This document shows positions 26,488 to 34,632 of a stretch of DNA of 64,000 nucleotides, piece by piece. The notes below the pieces were generated by a model that was not told the DNA's origin, made no database searches, and saw only the letters and a list, made by a program, of their open reading frames with translations. The stretch covers positions 62,001-126,000 of the forward strand of contig NZ_LJYX01000009.1 in assembly GCF_001440345.1 (NCBI RefSeq). The letters run 5' to 3'. Made by a program: the position numbers and the translations under genes. The stretch is from Colwellia sp. TT2012 (GTDB lineage Bacteria > Pseudomonadota > Gammaproteobacteria > Enterobacterales > Alteromonadaceae). Position 1 is the first letter of the stretch; the number at the start of each line of letters is the position of its first letter.

Positions 26488-27207
26488 ATGACAGATGAAG
26501 AAATAACAGCTAAGGCAATAGCACAAGCTAAAGCAATGAAAAAGAAGTTAGCTAAGGCGATGATTGACCACTTGCCCGAAGAAGAAAGTGCTGTTTCTGT
26601 ATTTATGGCAGGCTCACCTGGTGCGGGTAAAACAGAAACGGCTAAAAGTATGATTGAGCAGTTTAAAAATGAGCATGCTTTGGGTGTGATCCATATTGAA
26701 AATGATGAATTAAGAAAAGAATTTGATGATTACCAAGGCTTCAATTCGCCTCTATTTCAAAGACCCGCTACACTTCTAGTAGAAGCAATACATGATAGAG
26801 CGTTAAAGAAGAAAGTGAGTTTCTTGTTAGATTCAACACTTTCTAGCTTTGAGAAAGCAAAATCTAATATTGAACGTTCTTTAAATAAAGGACGTTATGT
26901 ATTGATAATTTTTGTATATCAAGAGCCAGAACAGGCTTGGTGTTTAGTACAAGCAAGAGAGATTGTAGAGGGACGTAGAGTTCCCCCTGAAGTATTTGTT
27001 AATCAATTTTTGGAGTCGCAGCGAGTAGTCAGTGAGCTAAAAAAACTATTTACTAATCAAATAGATATTATTTTTATAGAAAAAAATCTTGACGGCACTC
27101 GGGAAAAGCCTCATTTCAATGTAACTGACATTGACGTGATACTCGGTAAAAAGTATAATCGCGCCTCGCTTGAAGCCATTGCTGGCATCAGCCAACCTAA
27201 AGAATAA
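26488..27207 (+). CDS. Zeta-toxin-like P-loop kinase
   Basis: A 239-residue protein with Walker A FMAGSPGAGKTETAKSM near residues 39-55 and the layout of zeta/PezT toxins, which phosphorylate UDP-N-acetylglucosamine sugars and block cell-wall synthesis. The segments HIENDELR (near 70) and LLDSTLSSFEKAK (near 113) fit the substrate-binding acidic residue and the helical lid region. The usual epsilon antitoxin gene does not lie upstream; instead a 52-codon gene follows 13 bases downstream. It could be a toxin-antitoxin pair with an unusual partner, or a stand-alone sugar kinase of the same fold. Confidence 0.78.
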   Translation: MTDEEITAKAIAQAKAMKKKLAKAMIDHLPEEESAVSVFMAGSPGAGKTETAKSMIEQFKNEHALGVIHIENDELRKEFDDYQGFNSPLFQRPATLLVEAIHDRALKKKVSFLLDSTLSSFEKAKSNIERSLNKGRYVLIIFVYQEPEQAWCLVQAREIVEGRRVPPEVFVNQFLESQRVVSELKKLFTNQIDIIFIEKNLDGTREKPHFNVTDIDVILGKKYNRASLEAIAGISQPKE

Positions 27208-27220
27208 AGGAGAGTACGAC

Positions 27221-27379
27221 ATGTTTAGCAACACTAGAGAAAAAGTTAAGTCTACACCTTTTTCTGAATTCGTACGTAACGCTTCATCTAAAGAAAAGCG
27301 TAAATTTTTTGATAAAGTCATTAAAGAAACGGTTGCTGTTCAACGTGCTATGATTGAAGAGTCTAAAGTTTGTAGTTGA
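27221..27379 (+). CDS. Small protein downstream of the zeta-like kinase
   Basis: A 52-residue charged protein (MFSNTREKVKSTPFSEFVRN...) with a good GGAG ribosome-binding site eight bases before its ATG, 13 bases after the kinase stop. Predicted mainly helical. Its position suggests a functional partner, possibly an antitoxin, but it does not resemble epsilon/PezA proteins that I know. I do not recognise the family. Confidence 0.6.
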   Translation: MFSNTREKVKSTPFSEFVRNASSKEKRKFFDKVIKETVAVQRAMIEESKVCS

Positions 27380-27411
27380 TTTTATTTGTTACAGATATTA
27401 TCGACCAAAAG

Positions 27412-27435
27412 CCGCACTTTAAAAGCGGATTTTTT
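27412..27435 (+). terminator. Weak intrinsic terminator after the kinase operon
   Basis: A short GC stem (CCGC/GCGG with a 9-base AT-rich loop) followed by ATTTTTT, 33 bases after the small gene. It looks like a modest Rho-independent terminator for the kinase unit. Confidence 0.5.
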
Positions 27436-27492
27436 GATCTTAAAAAATGGATTTATTTCTAATTTTTGTTGATGTTATACCAATTACATTAA

Positions 27493-27626
27493 TTAAGTTC
27501 CCACTTTTATCCAGTCTCGATCACACAATTCCATTACTCTCGACACATCAGATATAAAGCTATTCCATGCTAGAGAGCAGGCATCAACAATATCGTCATA
27601 ACCACTGAAGCATCTATTGGCTAGTT
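27493..27626 (-). pseudogene. IS630-family transposase, C-terminal remnant
   Basis: The minus-strand frame ends with NRCFSGYDDIVDACSLAWNS and DRDWIKVGT, the typical end of IS630-type DDE transposases. Only about 43 codons remain, so the catalytic residues are lost. Upstream it runs directly into an integrase remnant, so a 70-codon ORF here is a chimera of two broken genes rather than one gene. Confidence 0.72.
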
Positions 27627-27799
27627 CGTTTTGCCTTAGCAGTTTCAAACTTGCGCCATAAGCTTTTAGTGGTATTGTCTGCAATAGTCGTTTTCTTAAT
27701 AGCAAACCAACTTTCAGCAGCCGATTTTAATGTATTGGTCGCGGCAAGTTGTTGTTCACGCTTTTTCTAGCATTGGCTAAAGAAACTTCAGGGTAGGTA
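27627..27799 (-). pseudogene. Tyrosine integrase remnant next to tRNA-Val
   Basis: On the minus strand, GTYPEVSLANARK appears, characteristic of the N-terminal arm domain of phage/island integrases. After a one-base frameshift the next segment reads KREQQLAATNTLKSAAESWF and DNTTKSLWRKFE, the start of the core-binding domain. Everything after this, including the catalytic R-H-R-Y region, is missing and replaced by the IS630 end. It lies about 140 bases from the 3' end of tRNA-Val, where an integrase of a tRNA-targeted island would be expected. Confidence 0.75.
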
Positions 27800-27875
27800 C
27801 CGCAACTTGATAGATTTGCCTAGTACTACTAAAAGTACTCCTAAAAAGTGCGGATGTCACGGAACGTAGACATAA

Positions 27876-27914
27876 AAAAACCCGTAAAACCTTTGGTTAT
27901 GGGCTTTACGGGTT
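27876..27914 (-). terminator. Terminator of the tRNA-Val gene
   Basis: A 10-bp stem (AACCCGTAAA / TTTACGGGTT) with a 16-base loop, followed on the minus strand by a run of seven T. It lies 28 bases past the tRNA 3' end and reads as a standard Rho-independent terminator. Confidence 0.8.
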
Positions 27915-27941
27915 CTTTTAGAGGGTTATTAAACCCTAATT

Positions 27942-28018
27942 TGGTGCTCGCTACGGGACTCGAACCTGTGACACCTTGCATGTCATGCAAGTACTCTAAC
28001 CAACTGAGCTAAGCGAGC
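27942..28018 (-). tRNA. tRNA-Val (GAC)
   Basis: A 77-base cloverleaf including an encoded CCA. The acceptor stem pairs GCTCGCT with AGCGAGC; the T-arm contains GGTTCGAGTCC; the anticodon stem CTTGC/GCAAG encloses ATGACAT, giving anticodon GAC (valine). Its 3' end points toward the accessory island, consistent with use as an integration site. Upstream on its strand, TTGCAA (28067-28072) and TAACAT (28044-28049) with 17-bp spacing form its likely promoter. Confidence 0.95.
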
Positions 28019-28043
28019 AGCTGTTGATAACTCAACGAGGGCT

Positions 28044-28072
28044 ATGTTAACTTCTGATTAATCACCTTGCAA
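28044..28072 (-). promoter_or_regulatory. Predicted sigma-70 promoter of tRNA-Val
   Basis: On the minus strand, a -35 TTGCAA and a -10 TAACAT are separated by 17 bases, 25 bases before the tRNA 5' end. Confidence 0.6.
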
Positions 28073-28182
28073 GTGGTTTTGTGTAATTCATTGAGAAATA
28101 AGTACTACTTGCTGATTAAAGCAACAAAGTGATTGAATATGGCACTATCACTTTAAGTTGAGCCTACTGGGTTGGTTTATTC

Positions 28183-29550
28183 TTATGCGGGTATGGCCTT
28201 TTTAATTCGCTGTTGAATGACGTGTAAGCGCCAAGCCAGTAATATTGCCGCGGTAGTTAAACCAATAATAAAACCTACCCAAAAGCCATATGGACCCATT
28301 TTAGGGACAATCCAATCGGTTATTCCTAACATTAAACCCACAGATAAACCAACGACCCAATAAGAAACAAAGGTAATATATAAAATGGACTTAGTGTCTT
28401 TATAACCGCGTAAGGCACCTGCTGAAATGACTTGAATGGTATCTGAGAATTGATAAAGGCTAGCAAGTAACATTAAACTGGCCGCTAATTCTATCACGGG
28501 GGCCTCTGTACTATAAATACCGGCGATTTGTGTTCTAAAAAGCACGGTTATTAACGCAGTAAAGCAGGCAAGTGCTAGGCCAAGCACTATCGAATACTTG
28601 GTATAGTCTCGAGCTTGTTTGAAATTGCCATGGCCAATGGCGTAACCTACTTTGATGGTTGTCGCCATGGCAATGCTTAGCGGCACCATAAACACTAGAC
28701 CAGTAAAGTTTAAGGCAACTTGGTGACTGGCGACAACTTGTGCGCCAAAAGGGACCAATATGATAGCGACAATGGCAAAGAGACTGACTTCAAACAGTAA
28801 TGACAATGCAATTGGAATACCCAAGGCAAGGATGGTTTTTATCTCAGCTAACACTGGCCAATAAAAAGTACTAAATAAATTGGCTTGTTTTAGCACCTTT
28901 GAATAAAAGCAATAAATAAGCATACTGATACACATAGACCAGTAGACTAACGCGGTTGCTAGTCCACATCCAGCACCACCAAGGGCCGGCATACCAAACT
29001 TACCATAGATAAATATATAGTTTGCTGGAATATTTACCAGTAAACCAATGATACTAATAATCATGGTTGGCTTAGTATACGACAGACCTTCAGAGTAGTT
29101 TCTTAGTACTAAATAGATGCAATAGCCTGGTGCGCCCCAAACAATGTAGCCTAGGTAGTCAAACATCAATGCTTCAAGGTTACCCTCTAAGGTAACGAGT
29201 GGCGCTAAAATAGGGGTGAGAATGTAGTAAAGGCCGATTAACGATATACCGAGCAGCACAGCTATCCAGGCTGTTTGATAGGTTTGTTCGACCACATCCT
29301 TATACTTGTTGGCACCGGCAAGCTGAGAAACAATAGCTGCCAGAGCCATAATTAACCCGTAAATGGTCAATATCAGTGGCAGCCAAATACTATTGGCCAC
29401 GGCAACGGCGGCTAAATCAGTCGCACTAACACGTCCCGCCATGACAATATCAACAAAGCCCATTAAGTTTTGAATTAATTGGGCTATTAAAATGGGGTAA
29501 GTCAATTTTAATAAGCTTTTGCTATGGGTACGGAAGTCAGCTAAGTTCAT
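28183..29550 (-). CDS. MATE family efflux transporter (NorM-like)
   Basis: A 455-residue inner-membrane protein with about twelve hydrophobic segments and the internal two-fold repeat of MATE exporters. Opening sequence YPILIAQLIQNLMGFVDIVMAGRVS is characteristic of NorM-type members, which expel cationic drugs in exchange for sodium ions or protons. It is a single-gene unit to the right of tRNA-Val, and marks the start of the core chromosome. Substrate not predictable. Confidence 0.9.
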   Translation of the reverse strand: MNLADFRTHSKSLLKLTYPILIAQLIQNLMGFVDIVMAGRVSATDLAAVAVANSIWLPLILTIYGLIMALAAIVSQLAGANKYKDVVEQTYQTAWIAVLLGISLIGLYYILTPILAPLVTLEGNLEALMFDYLGYIVWGAPGYCIYLVLRNYSEGLSYTKPTMIISIIGLLVNIPANYIFIYGKFGMPALGGAGCGLATALVYWSMCISMLIYCFYSKVLKQANLFSTFYWPVLAEIKTILALGIPIALSLLFEVSLFAIVAIILVPFGAQVVASHQVALNFTGLVFMVPLSIAMATTIKVGYAIGHGNFKQARDYTKYSIVLGLALACFTALITVLFRTQIAGIYSTEAPVIELAASLMLLASLYQFSDTIQVISAGALRGYKDTKSILYITFVSYWVVGLSVGLMLGITDWIVPKMGPYGFWVGFIIGLTTAAILLAWRLHVIQQRIKKAIPA

Positions 29551-29727
29551 GTTATCGGTAACTTAAATAAAGGGGGCAGGGGGAAACGAATATTAACTAT
29601 CGTTAAATTCAAGCATGATAGAGGAGATAGCTTGTGCAAACAAGGCAAAAAATGTCTTAAAATAAAGTCAAACTAGTTTATAGGTGAGCTGTTTAGTGAG
29701 TAGTGAATTTACGTGTTTAAGGAGTGG

Positions 29728-29934
29728 TTAGAATACTTGTTCATCATCACTATCAATGGTTAAGTGAATTTTTTTTCTATATTCATCGACGTGTAAATGG
29801 TAGTGAATTTCCATGCAACAAGATGGGCATTCATCGTAATAGTCTTGATCGCCCGCTGAAGCATCTAGGGTCGCGTGTAAGTGGTGGCCACAGTGGGGAC
29901 AAGAAATGCGTTTTTCAGTGAGTTTATTAATCAT
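29728..29934 (-). CDS. CPXCG-motif cysteine-rich protein
   Basis: A small protein with two CxxC pairs, CPHCG and CPSCC, 20-odd residues apart, giving a probable zinc ribbon of the CPXCG family. Function unknown. I chose the second ATG (68 residues), which has AGG just upstream; an ATG four codons earlier (72 residues) has only pyrimidine-rich sequence before it. Confidence 0.75.
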   Translation of the reverse strand: MINKLTEKRISCPHCGHHLHATLDASAGDQDYYDECPSCCMEIHYHLHVDEYRKKIHLTIDSDDEQVF

Positions 29935-30068
29935 ATAGCCTGCCATAACAAAAGGGGAAAGGGTTTTATATCTTCTTTATTAAGTATGACTATTTTTAAT
30001 TAAATTACCAAAAATAGCGGTTAATTTTAGTGCTTATTAACTAAAACTTTGCTCTATATCTTAAATTA

Positions 30069-30989
30069 TTAGTGTAAGGGTAGAGACATAATTCGTGATA
30101 ACGCTGCTTTGGCTTGGTCTATATAGATACCACCAAAAATATTAGCATGATTTAGAATATGGTAAAAATTATAGACTAGCTTTCTTTGGCTATAGCCATC
30201 ATCTAACGGGTACTCTGCTTGGTAGCCATGATAAAAATCGTCAGGAAAATGACCAAATAATTCTGTCATAGCAATATCTACTTCTCGGTCACCATAATAG
30301 CAAGCGGGATCAAAAATCATCGCTTGCTCACCGGTAAAACCGGTATTACCTTGCCATAAGTCACCATGAACTAAACAGGGGGTCACTTGATGATGAAGTA
30401 AGGCATCGTGACAAACTTGGGCTATGTGTTCAATATTCCCTAGCATAATGGAACGTTCGGACAGTAATTGTAATTGCCAAGCAATGCGTTGGTCAGCAAA
30501 GAAGGTGGTCCAGTTACTGCTCCAATGATTAGGCTGAATTGTGCTACCAATGTAATTATCATGTTGCCAACCAAACTGACCATGGCGAGTTTCATAATGC
30601 ATTTGTGCAAGTTGTTGACCTAGTTGGTACCAAAGCATAGGTTTAGCGGTACTAAAGTCGATATAATCGAGCACTAAAAAACTTTTATCTAAGCTGGTTC
30701 CTAGGGTCGTTACGCTTGGACTGGCAATATTGGTTAGTGTGTTCAGTTGCTTTAATGAATAGGCTTCGGCTTGAAAATTATCTAGATAATCTTTGCTATT
30801 TATTTTTAAAAAATAACAACGCTGGCCATCAGAAATTTTAAAAGAGAGATTTAATGGTGGCTCTTTATTATCAAGTAAACTAGTGAATGAAGAGGCTCTA
30901 GTACCACTAATAGAAATTTCTTGCGTTTCTGAAATATGAAATGGCTGCCCAGTTTCAATGCTAATGGCTTGTTCAATGCAATGCCACAT
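30069..30989 (-). CDS. Fructosamine kinase family protein
   Basis: A 306-residue protein of the fructosamine-3-kinase/aminoglycoside phosphotransferase fold. The catalytic loop is VHGDLWQGNTGF (HGDxxxxN) and the metal-binding segment IFDPACYYGDREVDIAM follows. Bacterial members phosphorylate ketosamines (ribulosamines, fructosamines) on glycated proteins, which leads to deglycation. The ATG at 30989 is preceded by GGGG at good spacing; a TTG four codons earlier is less likely. Confidence 0.87.
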   Translation of the reverse strand: MWHCIEQAISIETGQPFHISETQEISISGTRASSFTSLLDNKEPPLNLSFKISDGQRCYFLKINSKDYLDNFQAEAYSLKQLNTLTNIASPSVTTLGTSLDKSFLVLDYIDFSTAKPMLWYQLGQQLAQMHYETRHGQFGWQHDNYIGSTIQPNHWSSNWTTFFADQRIAWQLQLLSERSIMLGNIEHIAQVCHDALLHHQVTPCLVHGDLWQGNTGFTGEQAMIFDPACYYGDREVDIAMTELFGHFPDDFYHGYQAEYPLDDGYSQRKLVYNFYHILNHANIFGGIYIDQAKAALSRIMSLPLH

Positions 30990-31069
30990 AGTTATCCCCA
31001 AGGGTTGTAATATCTTTTTTAGTATAGCTGCTTTCCTATCGACTGTAGCTTACTTAAGGGGGGCTAGCA

Positions 31070-31405
31070 TTAGTCATCTGCTTGTGTTGCTAAATACTGG
31101 ATTTTATCGGTTACTCCATCCCATTTTTCTGCTTGTGCTAAAGCAGGCTTTACTTCGGTAATTCTCGGCCAGTTTTTGGATAATTCAGCATTAAGCTCAA
31201 TAAATTCTTTCTGATCTTCGGGCACAGCATCTTCTTGAAAAATAGCATCAACAGGGCACTCAACCGGACATAAATCACAATCAATACAATCATCGGGGTT
31301 AATAACCAAAAAATTAGGCCCTTCATAAAAAGCATCAACAGGGCACACTGCTACACAGTCAGTGTATTTACATAAAATACAGTTATCGGTTACCACAAAT
31401 GTCAT
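31070..31405 (-). CDS. fdxA: Seven-iron ferredoxin FdxA
   Basis: A 111-residue ferredoxin. The cysteines of [14 protein letters not shown] and [12 protein letters not shown] have the spacing of the [3Fe-4S][4Fe-4S] Azotobacter FdI-type proteins (FdxA). It is a soluble one-electron carrier. The C-terminal extension, with [12 protein letters not shown], is usual for the family. Single gene with its own upstream region. Confidence 0.92.
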   Translation of the reverse strand: MTFVVTDNCILCKYTDCVAVCPVDAFYEGPNFLVINPDDCIDCDLCPVECPVDAIFQEDAVPEDQKEFIELNAELSKNWPRITEVKPALAQAEKWDGVTDKIQYLATQADD

Positions 31406-31551
31406 AGTGTTATCTAAAATCGTTAATGTTGGTCATAAAGTGGTGTTGATCATACCTTTGTTGAGCGCAATTTCAATCTCTTGTTTCTAAAATGATAGCG
31501 TACAGGTAAAATAGTGAAAAATATTACTCTTCCTATGCTGGATCTTAAAGA

Positions 31552-33243
31552 ATGATTCGTTTAACTAATATTAAACTCGCCCTTGACCATCAAGAGCACG
31601 AAATTGAACAAGCTATTTTAACTAAATTAGCCATTAAAAAGGTTCAGTTAGTCAATTTTACTGTGTTTAAACGTGGTTATGATGCCCGTAAGAAAAATAA
31701 TATTTTTCTTATTTATACCTTAGATGTGGAAACGACGTTTAATGAAGAGCTGCTGGTACAATTTTCTGATGATACTCAGGTAAAAGAAACGCCAGATATG
31801 GCCTATAAATTTGTTAGCCAAGCTGCCAAAGAGCTTACCAGTCGTCCTGTTGTTATCGGTATGGGACCGTGTGGCTTGTTTGTCGGCTTATTATTAGCGC
31901 AAATGGGTTTTAAGCCCATTATCCTTGAGCGCGGCCAAGATGTGCGACAACGTACCAAAGATACCTTTGGCTTTTGGCGGAAAAAGATTTTAAATACTGA
32001 ATCTAATGTGCAATTTGGTGAAGGTGGTGCCGGAACTTTTTCAGATGGTAAGCTCTATAGTCAGGTTAAAGACCCGAAGCATTACAGTCGTAAAGTTCTG
32101 CATGAATTTGTTAAAGCAGGTGCACCGGAAGAAATCCTTTTTGTCAGCAAACCGCATATAGGTACCTTTAAACTAGTGACTATGGTTGAGAAAATGCGCG
32201 CTGAAATTTTTGCACTCGGCGGCGAAGTTCGATTTAACCAGCGGGTAGATAAAATTCACTTTACCGATGTTGACGGTAATGCCTGTACAACCCAAGGTAT
32301 TGAAGGCTACCAAAATAAAAAAGTCACTGGTGTAACTCTCTCTAGCGGTGATCATATTGAAACGAGTTATATCGCTTTAGCGATTGGTCATAGCGCTCGT
32401 GATACCTTTGAAATGTTATTTGATGCAGGTGTTTACATTAAACCTAAGCCATTTTCCGTTGGTTTTCGTATTGAACATGAGCAATCGGTCATTGATGAAG
32501 CACGCTTTGGTGATAATGCCGGTAATGAAATTTTAGGCTCTGCCGATTATAAATTAGTTCATCACTGTAGTAATGGTCGCTCGGTTTATAGCTTTTGTAT
32601 GTGCCCTGGCGGCACCGTTGTTGCAGCTGCATCTGAAGAAGGTCGCCTAGTGACTAATGGTATGAGTCAATACTCTCGTCATGAGCGTAATGCAAATAGT
32701 GCGATTGTTGTTGGTATTGAACCGGCAGATTTTAGTAATAAGAATGAAAGTGGCGAATTTGCTAGTGAACGTGATCACGTTCTTGCTGGCATCGATTTTC
32801 AGCGGAAATTAGAAGAAAAAGCCTTTAAACTTGGCGGTGAAAACTATGACGCGCCAGTACAACTGGTGGGTGATTTCCTCGCCGGGCGTAAAAGCGGTAA
32901 ACACGGCAGTGTCACGCCGTCGTACAAACCAGGGGTTACTTATTGCGATTTAAGTGAATCGTTACCCGATTATGCCATCGCAGCCATTAGAGAAGCATTA
33001 CCTGCTTTTGAAAAGAAAATTAAGGGTTTTTCCATGGCAGAGGCAACACTAACGGCAGTAGAAACTCGAACTTCATCACCTATTCAAATTACTCGTGATA
33101 AAGAAACCATGCAAAGTCTTAATAGCCAAGGATTGTATCCAGCGGGCGAAGGGGCCGGTTATGCCGGTGGTATTTTATCTGCCGCTATTGACGGTATTAA
33201 AATCGCAGAAGCGATGGCGTTAGCGATTACCGCTGAACAATAA
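31552..33243 (+). CDS. NAD(P)/FAD-dependent oxidoreductase (COG2509-type)
   Basis: A 563-residue flavoprotein. The dinucleotide-binding motif VVIGMGPCGLFVGLLLAQMG followed by ERG lies near residues 100-127. Conserved family segments follow: FGEGGAGTFSDGKL, FCMCPGGTVVAAASE, and GEGAGYAGGILSAAIDGIK at the C-terminus. Members are annotated as uncharacterised FAD-dependent dehydrogenases; the substrate is unknown. Full length for the family. Confidence 0.88.
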   Translation: MIRLTNIKLALDHQEHEIEQAILTKLAIKKVQLVNFTVFKRGYDARKKNNIFLIYTLDVETTFNEELLVQFSDDTQVKETPDMAYKFVSQAAKELTSRPVVIGMGPCGLFVGLLLAQMGFKPIILERGQDVRQRTKDTFGFWRKKILNTESNVQFGEGGAGTFSDGKLYSQVKDPKHYSRKVLHEFVKAGAPEEILFVSKPHIGTFKLVTMVEKMRAEIFALGGEVRFNQRVDKIHFTDVDGNACTTQGIEGYQNKKVTGVTLSSGDHIETSYIALAIGHSARDTFEMLFDAGVYIKPKPFSVGFRIEHEQSVIDEARFGDNAGNEILGSADYKLVHHCSNGRSVYSFCMCPGGTVVAAASEEGRLVTNGMSQYSRHERNANSAIVVGIEPADFSNKNESGEFASERDHVLAGIDFQRKLEEKAFKLGGENYDAPVQLVGDFLAGRKSGKHGSVTPSYKPGVTYCDLSESLPDYAIAAIREALPAFEKKIKGFSMAEATLTAVETRTSSPIQITRDKETMQSLNSQGLYPAGEGAGYAGGILSAAIDGIKIAEAMALAITAEQ

Positions 33244-33291
33244 AAGTAATGGTTTTTTAATGTTGAAGGAATATTAGTTAAGGTCTATTTA

Positions 33292-34020
33292 TTAAGGTAT
33301 TACCGATAATTCAGTAATACCTTTAATTGCTTGTTGTTGCCACTTTTCTTCGGGCAACTGACGCCTAATATTGCGCATACTTTTCCAAATTGATTTAAGC
33401 GCTATATGATCCGCCAGCCATTTTGGTGTGTCACCCCGACCATCGGCGGTAAAAATATACTCAATATATAGTTCGGTTAGTTTTAGTGAATCATTATCTT
33501 CTGCTAGTTTAGGTGTAATTTTCCAATGGGCATGATGAACTTTCACTTTTAAATAACCTGCTATATTGGTAAGCGCTAGCGGACTTATTTTATCAGTCGT
33601 CATAGCGCTTATATCGGTTATGTTGATTTCAACACTGAGATCATCGTTTTGCCAATAGCGGGAATTGAGTATTAAGATTCTGGGCTTAAATGGCCATATT
33701 TTTGCTAATTTTATATAAAAGCTATGTTCTTTGGCTGAATATTGCTTAATAATTTCACTTGCACTGGCATTCACTAACCAATTTGGCGTGTTACTGACAT
33801 CTTGTAAAAATAATAAGAATCCAGCAATGCTTGAATGGACTGTCGTGGTGGCTCTAATTTCGATAAGTTTTTTATCAGTTTTACCTGTGTGGGCAGCTGT
33901 ACGATAACTAACACTTTGGCTACTAGTCTGTTTCCATATTTTCCAAGGGGGTTGTGATGCATGGACAAAATGTTGAGCTGGCCACATAATAAGAGCGGTA
34001 AGGAATAGTAATCTTTTCAT
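33292..34020 (-). CDS. START-domain lipid-binding-type protein, exported
   Basis: A 242-residue protein with a probable signal peptide (KRLLFLTALIMWPAQHFVHA). The remainder fits the START/SRPBCC fold as found in bacterial exported proteins of unknown ligand: WKIWKQTSSQSVSYR and a central IRATTTVHSSIAGFLLFLQD segment. It probably acts in the periplasm. Divergent from thrS. Confidence 0.75.
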   Translation of the reverse strand: MKRLLFLTALIMWPAQHFVHASQPPWKIWKQTSSQSVSYRTAAHTGKTDKKLIEIRATTTVHSSIAGFLLFLQDVSNTPNWLVNASASEIIKQYSAKEHSFYIKLAKIWPFKPRILILNSRYWQNDDLSVEINITDISAMTTDKISPLALTNIAGYLKVKVHHAHWKITPKLAEDNDSLKLTELYIEYIFTADGRGDTPKWLADHIALKSIWKSMRNIRRQLPEEKWQQQAIKGITELSVIP

Positions 34021-34272
34021 TTAAATTAACTAGTTGTTAATTGCATTAACAAGATTATTACTGATTTAGCGGTAAAGTGCCATGCAGATTTCTTTTAATA
34101 GCAGGGTCATCGCTTTAGCCGCAATCGGTTTGCTACTATAGGAAATCGATTGCAAAATCTCAATTAAAGCATTTTTATGACTCAATTCTTTGCTGAGTTT
34201 CAATCCTTTCAATAACACGAGTGCCCGGTATAGACTGTGCTGTTAGGGCGGTAAAACTTTTATTGGTATGGC

Positions 34273-34306
34273 CAAAGACTTTTTTTATCTTTTTTAAGAT
34301 AAAAAA
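34273..34306 (+). terminator. AT-rich hairpin in the thrS upstream region
   Basis: CTTTTTTTATCTT and AAGATAAAAAAG can pair into a long AT-rich stem. It lies between two divergent genes, so it is either in the thrS leader transcript or a DNA structure; function unclear. Confidence 0.35.
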
Positions 34307-34370
34307 GTGTTGAGATCTTGTTGAAAATCCTTGTTTTAACAGGGCAAGGCTTTTACAATCAGCACATTAA

Positions 34371-34391
34371 AAAAGAGCTCATAGCTCTTTT
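34371..34391 (+). terminator. Hairpin in the thrS leader (possible attenuator)
   Basis: AAAAGAGCT and AGCTCTTTT form a perfect 9-bp stem with a 3-base loop, some 240 bases before thrS. The T-run is only four bases. If transcription of thrS starts upstream, this could be an attenuator; no threonine-rich leader peptide is evident. Confidence 0.4.
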
Positions 34392-34418
34392 AAGTTAGCG
34401 AAGCACATGCAGACGTGG

Positions 34419-34508
34419 CATGGATGTCACTTAATAGAGAATGCAGACGGTACAGGAAGTACCTTATTAGATAATGCAGGAGCAATTATCCTGAGCACAT
34501 TCTCCTGA
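34419..34508 (+). repeat. Dispersed ~90-bp repeat, copy A
   Basis: This 90-base segment is closely similar to the reverse complement of 54193-54281, about 20 kb away. Blocks such as GAGAATGCAGACGGTACAGG and GATAATGCAGGAGCAATTAT are identical. It contains a small hairpin (GGTAC/GTACC). Probably a family of intergenic repeats in this genome. A 34-codon ORF across this copy is broken by stops in copy B, so it is not coding. Confidence 0.8.
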
Positions 34509-34632
34509 GCAAGGTGCTGTCATGTTCACTATGAGCACATATAAGTTATGCCTTTGTCATGGCTTAATCATTTAAATACACTATTAAAATTCAAGCGACG
34601 CTTTGTGTGCGCCGCCACTGATAAGGAAACAC

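Noticed and set aside
27493..27705. 70-codon ORF as a single gene
   Set aside because: Its upstream half is out-of-frame integrase sequence and its downstream half is the IS630 C-terminus; it is a chimera of remnants.
34407..34511. 34-codon ORF across the dispersed repeat (MQTWHGCHLIENADG...)
   Set aside because: The second repeat copy has stops and indels in the same frame, so coding potential is not conserved.
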